DNA of 34,709 nt from Pseudomonadota bacterium (GCA_027624035.1 JAQBUI010000046.1:1-34709); one strand, 5' to 3'. Positions 17,618 through 26,725 are shown, counted from the first letter of the stretch. Program-made: numbers and translations. The notes: generated from the sequence alone by a model not told the origin.

Positions 17618-19081
17618 ATGAAGGAGCTATCCCCTGCGGAAAGGGCGGCGATACCGGTGCTTTGTGCGGGTAATGAGCACATGGCAGCCGTTATAGAGCA
17701 GGTGATAGCACGGCAGAAGGGATCGGTTGCCGCCCATCGCCGCTCTCTGAATTCACTGAGCGGAACTCCTTCAATGTTGAGTTACGAAGCACCTTTGCTG
17801 CCGCTGTGTGTGAAGTCTGCCAAGGGCGGTCGCATCACTGACGTTGATGGCAATGAGTATATCGATTGTCACCTCGCCTATACCGCGACCATCCTCGGCC
17901 ACAACCCACCTCAGGTTCTGGATGCTGTAAAGCGGGGATTGGATGCTGGCATAGATGCGGGTCATCTGTTTGAAGAGCAGGTGGATCTCGCTGAACTGGT
18001 TCAGTCCATGGTTCCTGATGTCGAACGGGTGGCTTTTTTTCATACCGGTGGCGAGGCAGTCTCGGCGGCTACGCGCTTGTGCCGCGCAACGAAACGCAAG
18101 ACACGGATCGCCAAGTTCGAAGGTTGTTACCACGGTTCCAACGAGGTTGGGTTGCATAACACCTGGATGGCGCTTTCCGGGATGTTACAGGCAGGATCAC
18201 TTGATAACATCATGACCATGGCCGCCACCGCAGGTGCCGTGACTCGCGAGGAGGAGTACCTGATTCTTCCTTATAACGTTGATGTTGCACTCGAGCTGCT
18301 ACGCCAGCATGCGCATGAGCTTGCCTGTGTGGTTATGGATCCAGCCCCCCCTTTCATGTCGATCTGGCTGGACGATGCAAAGCGTTTTGTCACTGATGTC
18401 GGTGCCATCTGTGATGAGATGGATGTGCCGCTGATTTTTGATGAAGTCGTGTGTGGCTTCCGCCTGGCCGAAGGCGGGGCGCGGCAATGGTCAGGGCATA
18501 AACCGCAGATGTCCTGTTTCGGAAAAGTGGTCAGTGGTCTCGGTGTCCCCTTGTCGATGGTCGCAGGAGATGCAAAGTATGTTGATCGCATCTCAACCGG
18601 AGGACTGTTTCGCGATGCGATGATGGGTAAAGCCTGGGTTGCCAGCACAGGGTCAGGGAACTTTGTGTCGGTGCTGGCATCACTTGCCCAGATGCGTTAT
18701 CTCAAGGAACATCACAGCAGCCTGATGGCTCGAATCGATAGCAATGCCAGTTACTTAAGGGAACGCTTGAGCCATTTTGCGGCCAAGAGCGGCCTGCCGG
18801 TTTCACTGCAGGGCAATTCACGATTGCAAATGCAATTGAGTATCGGCAAGAAGGAGCCTGAGTCTCATACCTATCGCGACATGATGGCCTCCTCCTCACA
18901 GGAGGCGTTCCGGACCCTGATGGCGATGGTGTTCTACCTGCGTTTGAACAATATATATACCAAGATCATCCCTACTATGAACCTGTCCGCCGCCCACACC
19001 GACGAGGATATGTCGATGCTGGCGGACGGGATCGAACGCGCTGTGCTGCAAATGGACAAGGACGGAATGCTTCTCTGGTAG
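17618..19081 (+). CDS. Class III PLP-dependent aminotransferase (glutamate-1-semialdehyde aminomutase-like)
   Basis: PLP enzyme of 487 residues. A strong AGGAG ribosome-binding site sits 8 bases before the ATG. Fold-type I class III features are present: DVDGNEYIDC near residues 76-84, the HTGGEAVSAATRLCRA segment, Asp275 in IFDEVVCGFR (binds the PLP ring nitrogen), and the PLP-forming Lys303 in FGKVVSGLGVPL. The family normally has GKxxGGG at this place; here it reads GKVVSGLG, a divergent active-site loop. A housekeeping GSA aminomutase (HemL) is unlikely because of the divergence and context. Placed head-to-head with LuxE/LuxC, it could transaminate the aldehyde they make into a primary amine. 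Class III aminotransferases also act in other peptide clusters, such as those of daptides. Confidence 0.85.
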   Translation: MKELSPAERAAIPVLCAGNEHMAAVIEQVIARQKGSVAAHRRSLNSLSGTPSMLSYEAPLLPLCVKSAKGGRITDVDGNEYIDCHLAYTATILGHNPPQVLDAVKRGLDAGIDAGHLFEEQVDLAELVQSMVPDVERVAFFHTGGEAVSAATRLCRATKRKTRIAKFEGCYHGSNEVGLHNTWMALSGMLQAGSLDNIMTMAATAGAVTREEEYLILPYNVDVALELLRQHAHELACVVMDPAPPFMSIWLDDAKRFVTDVGAICDEMDVPLIFDEVVCGFRLAEGGARQWSGHKPQMSCFGKVVSGLGVPLSMVAGDAKYVDRISTGGLFRDAMMGKAWVASTGSGNFVSVLASLAQMRYLKEHHSSLMARIDSNASYLRERLSHFAAKSGLPVSLQGNSRLQMQLSIGKKEPESHTYRDMMASSSQEAFRTLMAMVFYLRLNNIYTKIIPTMNLSAAHTDEDMSMLADGIERAVLQMDKDGMLLW

Positions 19082-19084
19082 CGT

Positions 19085-19927
19085 TTAACGCCGGTTTGCC
19101 GACAGGTGTTTCGACAGATACTGCGCTGCGAGTTGGGGAACCTGCAGAAGACACAAGTGATCCGTGTCCGGCAGGATGATCGAGGTGCTTGCAGGCAGAT
19201 TGTCGGCCAGTGTTTTAGCGCAGGACTTGAATGCGTCCATTTCCCTGTCACCGTAAAGGATCAGGGTCGGACTCTGGATGGTCCTGAGTTGCTCCGTTGT
19301 CTGAACCGGATCGATCAGGCGCATCATTCCGAAACTCTTTATTTCAGCCCAGGAATGCTGGTCGATCAGTGCGGCAAGGGATTGCTTCAGAGCAGGGTTT
19401 TGCTCAATTCCACGCCATGCCGGATTTGTCATCCACAGCCTGGTCAGACTTTCTCCTGTCCCGTTACGATAAAAGTGCGCAAACAGCACCTGATATGCTT
19501 TACCTACTTCGTCATCCTGGGGTACGCCGGCCAGTGATGGCGCTGCAAGCGTCAGCGAATGCAGGTGGCCCGGACATTCAATGGCTAACTGGGTGGCTAT
19601 CACTGTCCCGAATGACAGGGCGACGACATGCCTGATGTTGTGTTGTTGGCAAGCGGCACCAAGCCGTGCACCGATATCGTGTAAGTTTTCGAATTCGGTA
19701 ATAGTTGCGCTGCGGCCATGTCCGGGCAGGTCAACACCAATGTGGTGCCATCCGGGTAGCAACTCCCAGAGGGGAAGCCAGGAGTAAGAATTCAGTGTGT
19801 AGCCATGCAACCACAGGACCTTGTCACCTTTGCGTTGGTTCACATCAGCCGATTCGAGTGCTGCAAGCTCGCTTGTCAGATCAAACTCCCGAAATTCCGA
19901 CATCCTAATCGGTGCCTCTTTGTTCAT
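19085..19927 (-). CDS. Alpha/beta-hydrolase fold protein
   Basis: Hydrolase of 280 residues without a signal peptide. The order of motifs is standard: oxyanion-region LHGYTLNSYSW (40-50), GVDLPGHGRS (64-73), nucleophile Ser105, acid Asp227 in LYGDREMD and His257 in DTDHLC. The nucleophile elbow reads ALSFG where the family usually has GxSxG; Ala at the first place is tolerated in some members. An internal ATG at 19903 is an alternative start. It is the last gene of the minus-strand TOMM operon, 18 bases after the Cys-rich protein gene, and its stop lies 4 bases from the convergent aminotransferase stop. It may release an acyl or peptide intermediate as a thioesterase or peptidase would, or proofread the acyl cassette; this is inference. 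Confidence 0.82.
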   Translation of the reverse strand: MNKEAPIRMSEFREFDLTSELAALESADVNQRKGDKVLWLHGYTLNSYSWLPLWELLPGWHHIGVDLPGHGRSATITEFENLHDIGARLGAACQQHNIRHVVALSFGTVIATQLAIECPGHLHSLTLAAPSLAGVPQDDEVGKAYQVLFAHFYRNGTGESLTRLWMTNPAWRGIEQNPALKQSLAALIDQHSWAEIKSFGMMRLIDPVQTTEQLRTIQSPTLILYGDREMDAFKSCAKTLADNLPASTSIILPDTDHLCLLQVPQLAAQYLSKHLSANRR

Positions 19928-19945
19928 GAATAGTGTGATGACTCA

Positions 19946-20689
19946 CTAGCGGGAACCCGCTGTGGTAATGGAAAGACCAACCGATTCGAATTGCCCACTG
20001 AGAGCTTGCAGGCCAGTGGCGAGCGCCGGTTGGTCAACCAGTTCGTTCCGCATGGACAAGCGGGCGAGCGCTTCGAACACGGTGATATTCTGATCACGCA
20101 TGGTACTCTGCAGTTTTTCTCGAAAGGTATTCTGCGCCAGGCGATAAGCCATGATCGAGAACACCAGCCGCGGTGCGCTCTGGATGGCGGCACAGATAGC
20201 CAGGAACTTGGATAGCTGCGCGAAGGGTATGGCATCCACCTGACAGGCTCTTGGCGAGTTTGACAGGGTTTCCACAACTTCAAAGGGCGTGCTTTCGGTA
20301 TCGACGTCGACAAGACCCTGCTCCGGGGTAAACACCGGCATCAGCGGGTAGAGGCGGCACATGGTTGGTCGGATATTGTGCTCGCAGGGGCAGCCCTCCG
20401 TCGGAATACTGAGAGTTTCGAAACGGAACTCGAAGTCTGTCGAGCGAATCTCCTGGGTCTCAAGCTCAACTGAAGGGTACTGGTCCAGATAACCGCGACT
20501 CTGCATATACTCATACTCCCCCAGTAGCATGGGAATTTTTTGCAGGCCGCGATCACTGGGTGAGGCGCTACGGTATCTGCTGAAATGACAGCAGTGTGCA
20601 TCGCCACATAGTCGCCAGCAATCGGCGACGTAAATCAGATCGGTTGAGTAGATCTTGTCAAAAGCGCTGTCGTCAGCTGTGTCTGGCAT
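19946..20689 (-). CDS. Cys-rich YkgJ-like putative metal-cluster protein
   Basis: A soluble protein of 247 residues. Two cysteine groups stand out: Cys24, Cys28, Cys33 and Cys34 near the N-terminus (CxxxCxxxxCC), and Cys100, Cys102 and Cys111 later (CPC, then CRLYP). This layout resembles the YkgJ family, whose members are thought to bind zinc or iron, possibly as an iron-sulphur cluster. The C-terminal half (about 130-247) is helical and has no further motif that I can name. It lies 10 bases downstream of the SagB-like gene in the TOMM operon, so a redox or metal-delivery role for azole formation, or an electron-transfer role, is possible. The start has only a weak ribosome-binding site. The family call is moderate; the function is unknown. 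Confidence 0.65.
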   Translation of the reverse strand: MPDTADDSAFDKIYSTDLIYVADCWRLCGDAHCCHFSRYRSASPSDRGLQKIPMLLGEYEYMQSRGYLDQYPSVELETQEIRSTDFEFRFETLSIPTEGCPCEHNIRPTMCRLYPLMPVFTPEQGLVDVDTESTPFEVVETLSNSPRACQVDAIPFAQLSKFLAICAAIQSAPRLVFSIMAYRLAQNTFREKLQSTMRDQNITVFEALARLSMRNELVDQPALATGLQALSGQFESVGLSITTAGSR

Positions 20690-20699
20690 TCTCTGCTGG

Positions 20700-22169
20700 T
20701 TACCGTGGCAGTATGGGTTTGAGTCCCGGGGTTGCTGTGGAATGATCGCCTGGCAGCCGACTGTTCAGAATGAACTCCCCGATGGTGGTTTCCTCGTAGT
20801 AGTTGATACCGGTCACCTGGTTGAACAAATCCGAGTGACCGCCACCGAGTGCCGTTGGGCTGAGCCCCATCGCTGTCGCTACCAGGTAAAACGTCTGATA
20901 GAGGGCGCCAAGATTTTTCAGCATCACTGCGTAACCCATCGACTGGTACTTGATCTGTATGCGCTGGAAGCGCGCGGTCACGAGCAGCAATACCTGAGGA
21001 GGTTGCTCCATCTGTGCCGTGATACTGGCGATCTGTGCCAGTGTGCTCAACATTGGGCTTGCCTGCGCTGCTCTGCTGAGAAAATGATCTCGCGGATTGT
21101 AGTGATACAAGCCTGGCTCGATGCCGTCACAGTTCGAGATTAGTGGGTAGATATCCAATTCATGGATAGCACCGCCTCCGGGTGACGGTCGCCAACTTAC
21201 GCCAGCCGGCTCGGCAAAGGTCTTGATGCGTGCGGAGCGATATAGAAATTCACCTAATTGCTTGAGATTGAGCGGAGGGTCGCCCTGTTCCCGCAGCGAT
21301 GCGCGGGCTTCCAGCACTTCGGTGAACGGCAGGTCATCCGCCCTGAGTTTGTCGATGTCCGGATACTCGAGTTCGATGTACTCATCAGACAGGGGGGCTC
21401 TCATTAATGGTGGTGACTCGAATTTATCTACATAGGGGTAGGTCCCCCCGTAGGGCTGTGAGTGCCTGCCAAGCCTGACTCTTGAGTGAAACAGAAGATC
21501 ATGAAACTCCCATTGTTTCATGATCGGGTCGTCTGCATCCGGCTCATTCGACCCGTCAGGGCTTTCAGCAAGAGCTCCGCCATTGGCGAGAATGCTGAGC
21601 AGTTGCAGTGCGGTAGCCTCATCAAGGCAGTCACAGCTTTCGTGGAGTTGCCCTGGGGTCTGCGCCCGGGACAGGTGGTGAATTGCTGTCATTGCAGCTG
21701 CGCCATGAACCAGGATTCTGGCAAAACCCAGGGGCGATTCAAGAAGCAGCTGACCATTGTCGTTTCGAATACAGGCAAATCTGGACAACATGTAACTCTT
21801 CTCGTTCGAGATGGCCTGCTCATCGAATCGGTAGTAAACAGCAGTCGGTTCTATGGTCAGCCAATCGATACCGTCAACCGTGAGTGTGTGACGCAACAGG
21901 GCGTGCTGACTCAATGTTTTCAGGTAGTGGGTTAATTTTCCAATGGCTGCCGGTCCCTCGCTTTGCATGGTTTTGCCGATGAGGAGAGGAACGCTGGCGC
22001 CAGTGTGCTGCAATGACTCGATTGTTTGCCGAAGACCCGGCGATACCTGCCTCAGCGTGATCTTCGGTCGGTGTGCATTGGGTGGCGTTTCTACTATCAG
22101 TTGGTCGGGAGTACTGCCGTCAGAGAACTTAATGTCGGGAATGGTGGTAATGTTGAGAACACTTTCCAT
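20700..22169 (-). CDS. SagB-type FMN-dependent azoline dehydrogenase
   Basis: Flavin oxidase of the nitroreductase fold that would oxidise thiazoline/oxazoline rings to thiazoles and oxazoles. It has 489 residues from the ATG at 22169, chosen because GGGAGAAG lies about 9 bases upstream; the longer reading from 22202 would overlap the preceding gene and has no such site. The N-terminal half (about 1-200) is a winged-helix-like region found in long SagB proteins. The middle carries the family motif WEFHDLLFHSRVRLGRH followed by PYGGTY. The FMN-binding start of the catalytic domain is EARASLREQG (Arg289, Arg293). The C-terminus has the MGLSPTALGGGHSD and EFILN elements. It lies 25 bases after the second YcaO gene, as expected for a cyclodehydratase/dehydrogenase set. 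Confidence 0.9.
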   Translation of the reverse strand: MESVLNITTIPDIKFSDGSTPDQLIVETPPNAHRPKITLRQVSPGLRQTIESLQHTGASVPLLIGKTMQSEGPAAIGKLTHYLKTLSQHALLRHTLTVDGIDWLTIEPTAVYYRFDEQAISNEKSYMLSRFACIRNDNGQLLLESPLGFARILVHGAAAMTAIHHLSRAQTPGQLHESCDCLDEATALQLLSILANGGALAESPDGSNEPDADDPIMKQWEFHDLLFHSRVRLGRHSQPYGGTYPYVDKFESPPLMRAPLSDEYIELEYPDIDKLRADDLPFTEVLEARASLREQGDPPLNLKQLGEFLYRSARIKTFAEPAGVSWRPSPGGGAIHELDIYPLISNCDGIEPGLYHYNPRDHFLSRAAQASPMLSTLAQIASITAQMEQPPQVLLLVTARFQRIQIKYQSMGYAVMLKNLGALYQTFYLVATAMGLSPTALGGGHSDLFNQVTGINYYEETTIGEFILNSRLPGDHSTATPGLKPILPR

Positions 22170-22194
22170 GCGATCACTTCTCCCTTGGGCCGCT

Positions 22195-24444
22195 CTATAC
22201 AAAGCAGGATATTGGATTCAATGCTGACTCGGAATTGGGTGTTGCGGTCCAGCCGAGAGCAACCGGCACATCATACAGGCGGCCAGGCGCCAGGCGCCGC
22301 CAGAAGTGACGTAAACCGGGAACAATGACCTTGGCAACGGGTAATCCGATGTCCGGTCGCGTCTGATCGATCACCAGCAGGTTCAACCCGTGTCGCTTGA
22401 CGATATCCATGCAGGTCTCGATGTCCTGTTTGACATCGCGACTCGCCAGGTCCTGGAATTGATCGGCTGAACGAACACCGAGGCTGTCGTCCGGAACGAG
22501 ATAAGACTGGTTGGCATAGGTTGCGTTCTTCCACCAGTCAATGGTCTCGCCTGAGTTGAGCTGGTAGATGGTTCGTCCATCGGGTGCTGACATGCGCAGT
22601 GCCGGCAGATATTGATTCGCTTCCCCGAGTGCCCTGCTGAGGGCCGTCTTCGGATTCAGATGGGCGCTGAATCCCAACACAATATCTTCCACTTCCCTGT
22701 TGCGTCGCCTGGATACCACGGCGAATGCAGGGATGCCAAGATCGGATGTGATGTCGAGTACGTGGATGTCCCGGTCCAGCTTATGCTGATAGTAATTCTT
22801 GATATCGTGCCAGTAGGGCAAGTTGAAGCTCTCGACGTCTACGCGTGGTCGCGCAATCCGGTTGTACCACCAGAGTGCAACGCAGTCCCTTTCAACGAGT
22901 TCAATGAACCCCTGGAGTATTGCTTCCTCAATGGTATTGCCTGCGGCGGAACCGTTACTGTCACACTTACAGAAGAAGTGTCCGGGGTCACGGTGGCCAT
23001 AGTAGACATAGGCCGTTGGTACGAAGGTCGTTCGTTCTTCGGTCAGCGACCAGGCAGGTGACCAGGAGATGACCGCATCGTCGGCAAGCGGGTCCGGAAC
23101 ATAGTGGTGTTCGCTCACCCCCTGATTGGTATGTTCACGTTGCGCATACTGTTCGTCACTGAACAGTGCGATGTCTCGCATGTGTACCGCGTCAGCGCCA
23201 AGGTCCCGATAGGCGGATTTTAGAATGTCTTCGTCGCCCCAGCAGACGCCTGAGTAGCGCTCGATGGATTCGCACAGCGCGCTCGTTTTAGCCTGGATCT
23301 CGGTATTGCCTTTTCCTCCGCTGCGGGCGATGGAGTTGACCCTGAGCAGGTTCATGTCATCTGAAAGCATGGGAAAATAATGACCCGCTACATAATTGTG
23401 AGTGGGGCCGAATTCGTCCGTTTCCCGGGTCTGGAATGATGAAACGATGCCGGTGATCGGGCTGATATGGTGCTTGTTGTCGGCAAAGGTCTGCTCGGCT
23501 GTCTTGGTTCGGCTTTGTCCTTCGATTTTGTCGTGTGCAACCAGAAGGATGGGTTTGTGTTGATGGTCATGATGTGCCATGCCGGTACCGCAACTCGGGC
23601 ATTGTGGTCGACCTGACAGGGTGTGTTCCTCAAGTTCGAATGTTGTGGTGTCAAGGGTGATAATCCGGTTTATCAAACTGGCGGATTCCTGCAGGACGAT
23701 GGAACGGGCGAGTTCCATGGCCGCCAGGTTCAACCCGGTGTTGATCGTTGAGGCGGTCCACGCTTTTGCAGTTTGAAAGCGGGCGCCGGCGTTCTTGTTG
23801 GCAATATACCGCTCTGCCTGCCTGTTGGCAGACAGACGTTGATGCAGACAAGTCCAGCAGGCGGTCCGTCCCGGAACAAAGAACGGTCCGATCCATATAA
23901 CCGTGCCAAGCGGCTTGATCAACAACCATGGGCGCTGTTCGCTGATTGCCCGCCGGTTTATCTCCACAAGATCAGGGTGCAGGTAATCGTCGGTTATAAC
24001 GACCTGCATACTGCCCCTGCTGGCTGTGTTGATACCGGCATTGTTCAGTGCCGTCTCTACCAGAGCGGGATCAAATTCCGTAAGGCACAACACGTCAGCG
24101 GTCGCGCCGCTGAGTGAGGCTTCGGCAGCGATACCCGGGACGCGCAGGTACTCCCAGTAGGCGTCCGTCTCAGTTGGCTTCAAGTCTGCGGCATCGACGA
24201 GGCAACCTCGTGTGTTCAGGTTCGCCAATGCTGCAAAGACGATGTGTGGCGCCAGTTTGGATTTCGCCATGATCGCTCCGAGATCATGGCTGCCATCAAG
24301 CAGCGGCGCGAGTGCCACATAATGGCTCCCCTCGAACACATACTGACGATGTTCATCCAGTAAAAAAAGAGCGTTCCGTGCATGAACTGTGCGCGGGACC
24401 ATCGATTTGCGAAACCGCGGTAGCTGGGGCAGGCTTTCTTTCAT
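22195..24444 (-). CDS. YcaO cyclodehydratase fused to a leader-binding E1-like domain (copy B)
   Basis: ATP-dependent cyclodehydratase of 749 residues that would form azolines on the precursor core. The first 85 or so residues are a winged-helix leader-recognition domain. A degenerate ThiF/E1-like domain follows to about residue 290, with zinc-ligand pairs Cys196/Cys199 (CWTC) and Cys282/Cys285 (CPSC). The YcaO domain occupies about 345-749, with ATP/Mg motifs SGGKGNTEIQAKTSALCESIERYSG (Glu392, Glu395) and SNGSAAGNTIEEAI followed by ELVERDCVALWW. The C-terminus ends NPISCFV and lacks the Pro-rich PxPxP tail common in azole-forming YcaO proteins. It is a close paralogue of copy A, just upstream, with one base between them. 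Which copy acts on Cys and which on Ser/Thr is unknown. Confidence 0.93.
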   Translation of the reverse strand: MKESLPQLPRFRKSMVPRTVHARNALFLLDEHRQYVFEGSHYVALAPLLDGSHDLGAIMAKSKLAPHIVFAALANLNTRGCLVDAADLKPTETDAYWEYLRVPGIAAEASLSGATADVLCLTEFDPALVETALNNAGINTASRGSMQVVITDDYLHPDLVEINRRAISEQRPWLLIKPLGTVIWIGPFFVPGRTACWTCLHQRLSANRQAERYIANKNAGARFQTAKAWTASTINTGLNLAAMELARSIVLQESASLINRIITLDTTTFELEEHTLSGRPQCPSCGTGMAHHDHQHKPILLVAHDKIEGQSRTKTAEQTFADNKHHISPITGIVSSFQTRETDEFGPTHNYVAGHYFPMLSDDMNLLRVNSIARSGGKGNTEIQAKTSALCESIERYSGVCWGDEDILKSAYRDLGADAVHMRDIALFSDEQYAQREHTNQGVSEHHYVPDPLADDAVISWSPAWSLTEERTTFVPTAYVYYGHRDPGHFFCKCDSNGSAAGNTIEEAILQGFIELVERDCVALWWYNRIARPRVDVESFNLPYWHDIKNYYQHKLDRDIHVLDITSDLGIPAFAVVSRRRNREVEDIVLGFSAHLNPKTALSRALGEANQYLPALRMSAPDGRTIYQLNSGETIDWWKNATYANQSYLVPDDSLGVRSADQFQDLASRDVKQDIETCMDIVKRHGLNLLVIDQTRPDIGLPVAKVIVPGLRHFWRRLAPGRLYDVPVALGWTATPNSESALNPISCFV

Positions 24445-24445
24445 G

Positions 24446-26725
24446 TCAGAAAAATATACTGTGTGGGTTCAGTTCATCGGAAGTTCTGGGCTCGGACAGC
24501 AACCCGAGTTGCACTGGTAAGTCGACCATTCTGCGTTTTCCAAACCGCCGCCAGAAGTGGCAGAGTTCAGGCACCACGACCTTGACGACACTGAGACCAA
24601 TATCCGGCCGAGTCTGGTCGAGTACCAGCATTTCCATGTTGTGGTCTTTGAATACGCCAACGAGGTGTTCAACATCAGTGCGCACATCGTTGGTGGACGG
24701 GTTGTTGAAGTCAGCCAGGTGTCGTGCGGGTTTGTCGGCGTCAGGGGTCAAATAGTGCATGTCCTTGATGCGCGCTGTACTCCACCATTGCTTTGCCAGC
24801 TGGTCACCAAACAGGTAGCGGGTGGTACCGTCTTTATTCTTGAGTGACACCGAAGGCAGGAATTGATTTACTTCGGTCATCGCTCTCAACAGGGCGATCT
24901 TTGGATCAAAATGCGTACCGAATCCCAGAATGATGTCTTCGATATCCTGATCGTTGCGGCGTGACACGCAGGCCAGAGTGCAGATGCCCAGGTCGTGAGT
25001 CAGGTCCAGTACCCAGATGTCACGATTGATACTTGCGTAGTATTCCACCAGAGCGTCAACGTAGGGCATTTGGAATGATCCGGTAGCGATGGCAGGTTGT
25101 TGCAGCCGGTTGTACCACCAGACCGCTACCGCGTCTCTCTCGATAAGTTCCATAGAACCCTGGAAAATGGCTTCCTCCAGACAGTTTCCTGCGGCACTGC
25201 CATTGGAATCGGGACTGCACCACTTGGCAGTCCTGAAATCAGGGTGCCCGTAGTAGCAGTAGGCGGTGGGCAGGTACCTTCGTCGTTGGTGCGTGAGGGA
25301 CCACAGGGGCGACCAGTGGGTTTCGAGGGTTTCATCGAACGGGTCCGGGATCAGGTGGCAACGCGAGTCCGGTTGCGAGGAGTTCCAGGTCTTGCGCATC
25401 TGAAACTGTGCTTCGCTGAAACCCATGCAGGCGTTTGGATGGATAGCATCGGGCTGAAGATCGACATAGCGTCCTGATTTGACGAACTCTTCTCCCCAGT
25501 AGATTCCCGAGTAGCGTTCAAGAGCTTCGCACAAACCGCTGACTCTGGCTTGAATGTCAGTGCTGCCCTTGCCACCGCTCATGCCGCGCAGACTTTCCTG
25601 CAAAAACACCAGGCTGTCGATGCCCATCGAGAAGTTGTGCCCTGCGACATAGGAGTGGGTCAACCCGCCCTGACTGCCGTAGGCCGGGATGAGTTCCGTC
25701 ACCGCGCCGAGAATTGGGCTGACATGGTGCTTGTAGGCCTGGTAGGTTTCAGTCGGGGTCAGTGTGCGATGACCGCCGTCTTCTGAAAACTTGATGTGGT
25801 GCGAAGTCAGCGCTAAAGGGCTGGTTTCGGCGTTCAGTCGCCAGTCAGCGTCACCACAGGTTCGGCATTGCGGTCGGTGGGTCAGGCTATGTGAGCTAAA
25901 TTTCCGGCTCGCCATGTCATAGGTTCGCAGAACGCCCTTCAGCAAGCTGGATGCCGGATTTGTGAGCCACTTCATGATCTCCGTAGTGGCAAGGTTTGCG
26001 GCGAGGCGCGCGCTGTTTGGCGTTTGTGCGATTGACGATGTGACTAATGCATCGGGTGACGGGCCTTGTTCCTGAATGTAGGTTTCGATCTGCCGATTCG
26101 CTTTCAGACGATGAGCCAGGCACTCCCAGCACCCGGTCTCACCAGGAACGATTATGGGGCCAATCCACAACACCATTCCGACGGGCTTGATCAGCAGCCA
26201 GGGTTTACCTGCATCAAGTTGTCTTTGATTGATGATGCGAAGCTCAGGTCGCAGATAGTCATCGGTAACCACGATATGCAGATCGCCATGGTCAGTCAGG
26301 CTCAACTCGTTGTCGCGCAGTACCGCAGTCAGGGTATCGCCGTTGATTTCACCGACCGCATCTAACGATACTGTTGATTTTGCAAGCACCGAACGGCCAG
26401 GCGGCAGTTCACCTTCCTGGCCGCTGCGCTGGTACAGGTATTCCAGGAAAGGCGATTCATCACCTGGTGCGGAACCCTCTGCCTCGACAAGGTAGCTGCG
26501 TCGCTCAAGAATATTCATCGCAAAGAAGATGTTCTGTAACGGGAACTCCCGTTGTAGCTCGATGACGATCTCGCTGGTCTTGCGGCGGCCATCTACAAGT
26601 TCGGCCAGTCGAGCATAAACAGGGCCGTCGAGAATTGCTGACCGGTGTTCGTCCTGAAGGAAGAGTACCTGGCCATCGACGGTGTGTATGTCGAATGAAG
26701 CCTTGAATTTGGGCTGGTTGATCAT
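24446..26725 (-). CDS. YcaO cyclodehydratase fused to a leader-binding E1-like domain (copy A)
   Basis: First YcaO-family fusion of the operon, 759 residues. The leader-recognition domain is at about residues 5-85. The E1-like domain has zinc-ligand pairs Cys199/Cys202 (CWEC) and Cys287/Cys290 (CRTC). The YcaO domain has MSGGKGSTDIQARVSGLCEALERYSG (Glu400, Glu403) and SNGSAAGNCLEEAI followed by ELIERDAVAVWW. It aligns along its whole length with copy B (for example VTDDYLRPEL against ITDDYLHPDL, and PWLLIKP in both), so the pair arose by tandem duplication and has since diverged clearly. The C-terminus ends LNPHSIFF, again without a PxPxP tail. The start has no obvious ribosome-binding site. 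The gene lies 314 bases downstream of the precursor gene, past its terminator. Confidence 0.93.
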   Translation of the reverse strand: MINQPKFKASFDIHTVDGQVLFLQDEHRSAILDGPVYARLAELVDGRRKTSEIVIELQREFPLQNIFFAMNILERRSYLVEAEGSAPGDESPFLEYLYQRSGQEGELPPGRSVLAKSTVSLDAVGEINGDTLTAVLRDNELSLTDHGDLHIVVTDDYLRPELRIINQRQLDAGKPWLLIKPVGMVLWIGPIIVPGETGCWECLAHRLKANRQIETYIQEQGPSPDALVTSSIAQTPNSARLAANLATTEIMKWLTNPASSLLKGVLRTYDMASRKFSSHSLTHRPQCRTCGDADWRLNAETSPLALTSHHIKFSEDGGHRTLTPTETYQAYKHHVSPILGAVTELIPAYGSQGGLTHSYVAGHNFSMGIDSLVFLQESLRGMSGGKGSTDIQARVSGLCEALERYSGIYWGEEFVKSGRYVDLQPDAIHPNACMGFSEAQFQMRKTWNSSQPDSRCHLIPDPFDETLETHWSPLWSLTHQRRRYLPTAYCYYGHPDFRTAKWCSPDSNGSAAGNCLEEAIFQGSMELIERDAVAVWWYNRLQQPAIATGSFQMPYVDALVEYYASINRDIWVLDLTHDLGICTLACVSRRNDQDIEDIILGFGTHFDPKIALLRAMTEVNQFLPSVSLKNKDGTTRYLFGDQLAKQWWSTARIKDMHYLTPDADKPARHLADFNNPSTNDVRTDVEHLVGVFKDHNMEMLVLDQTRPDIGLSVVKVVVPELCHFWRRFGKRRMVDLPVQLGLLSEPRTSDELNPHSIFF

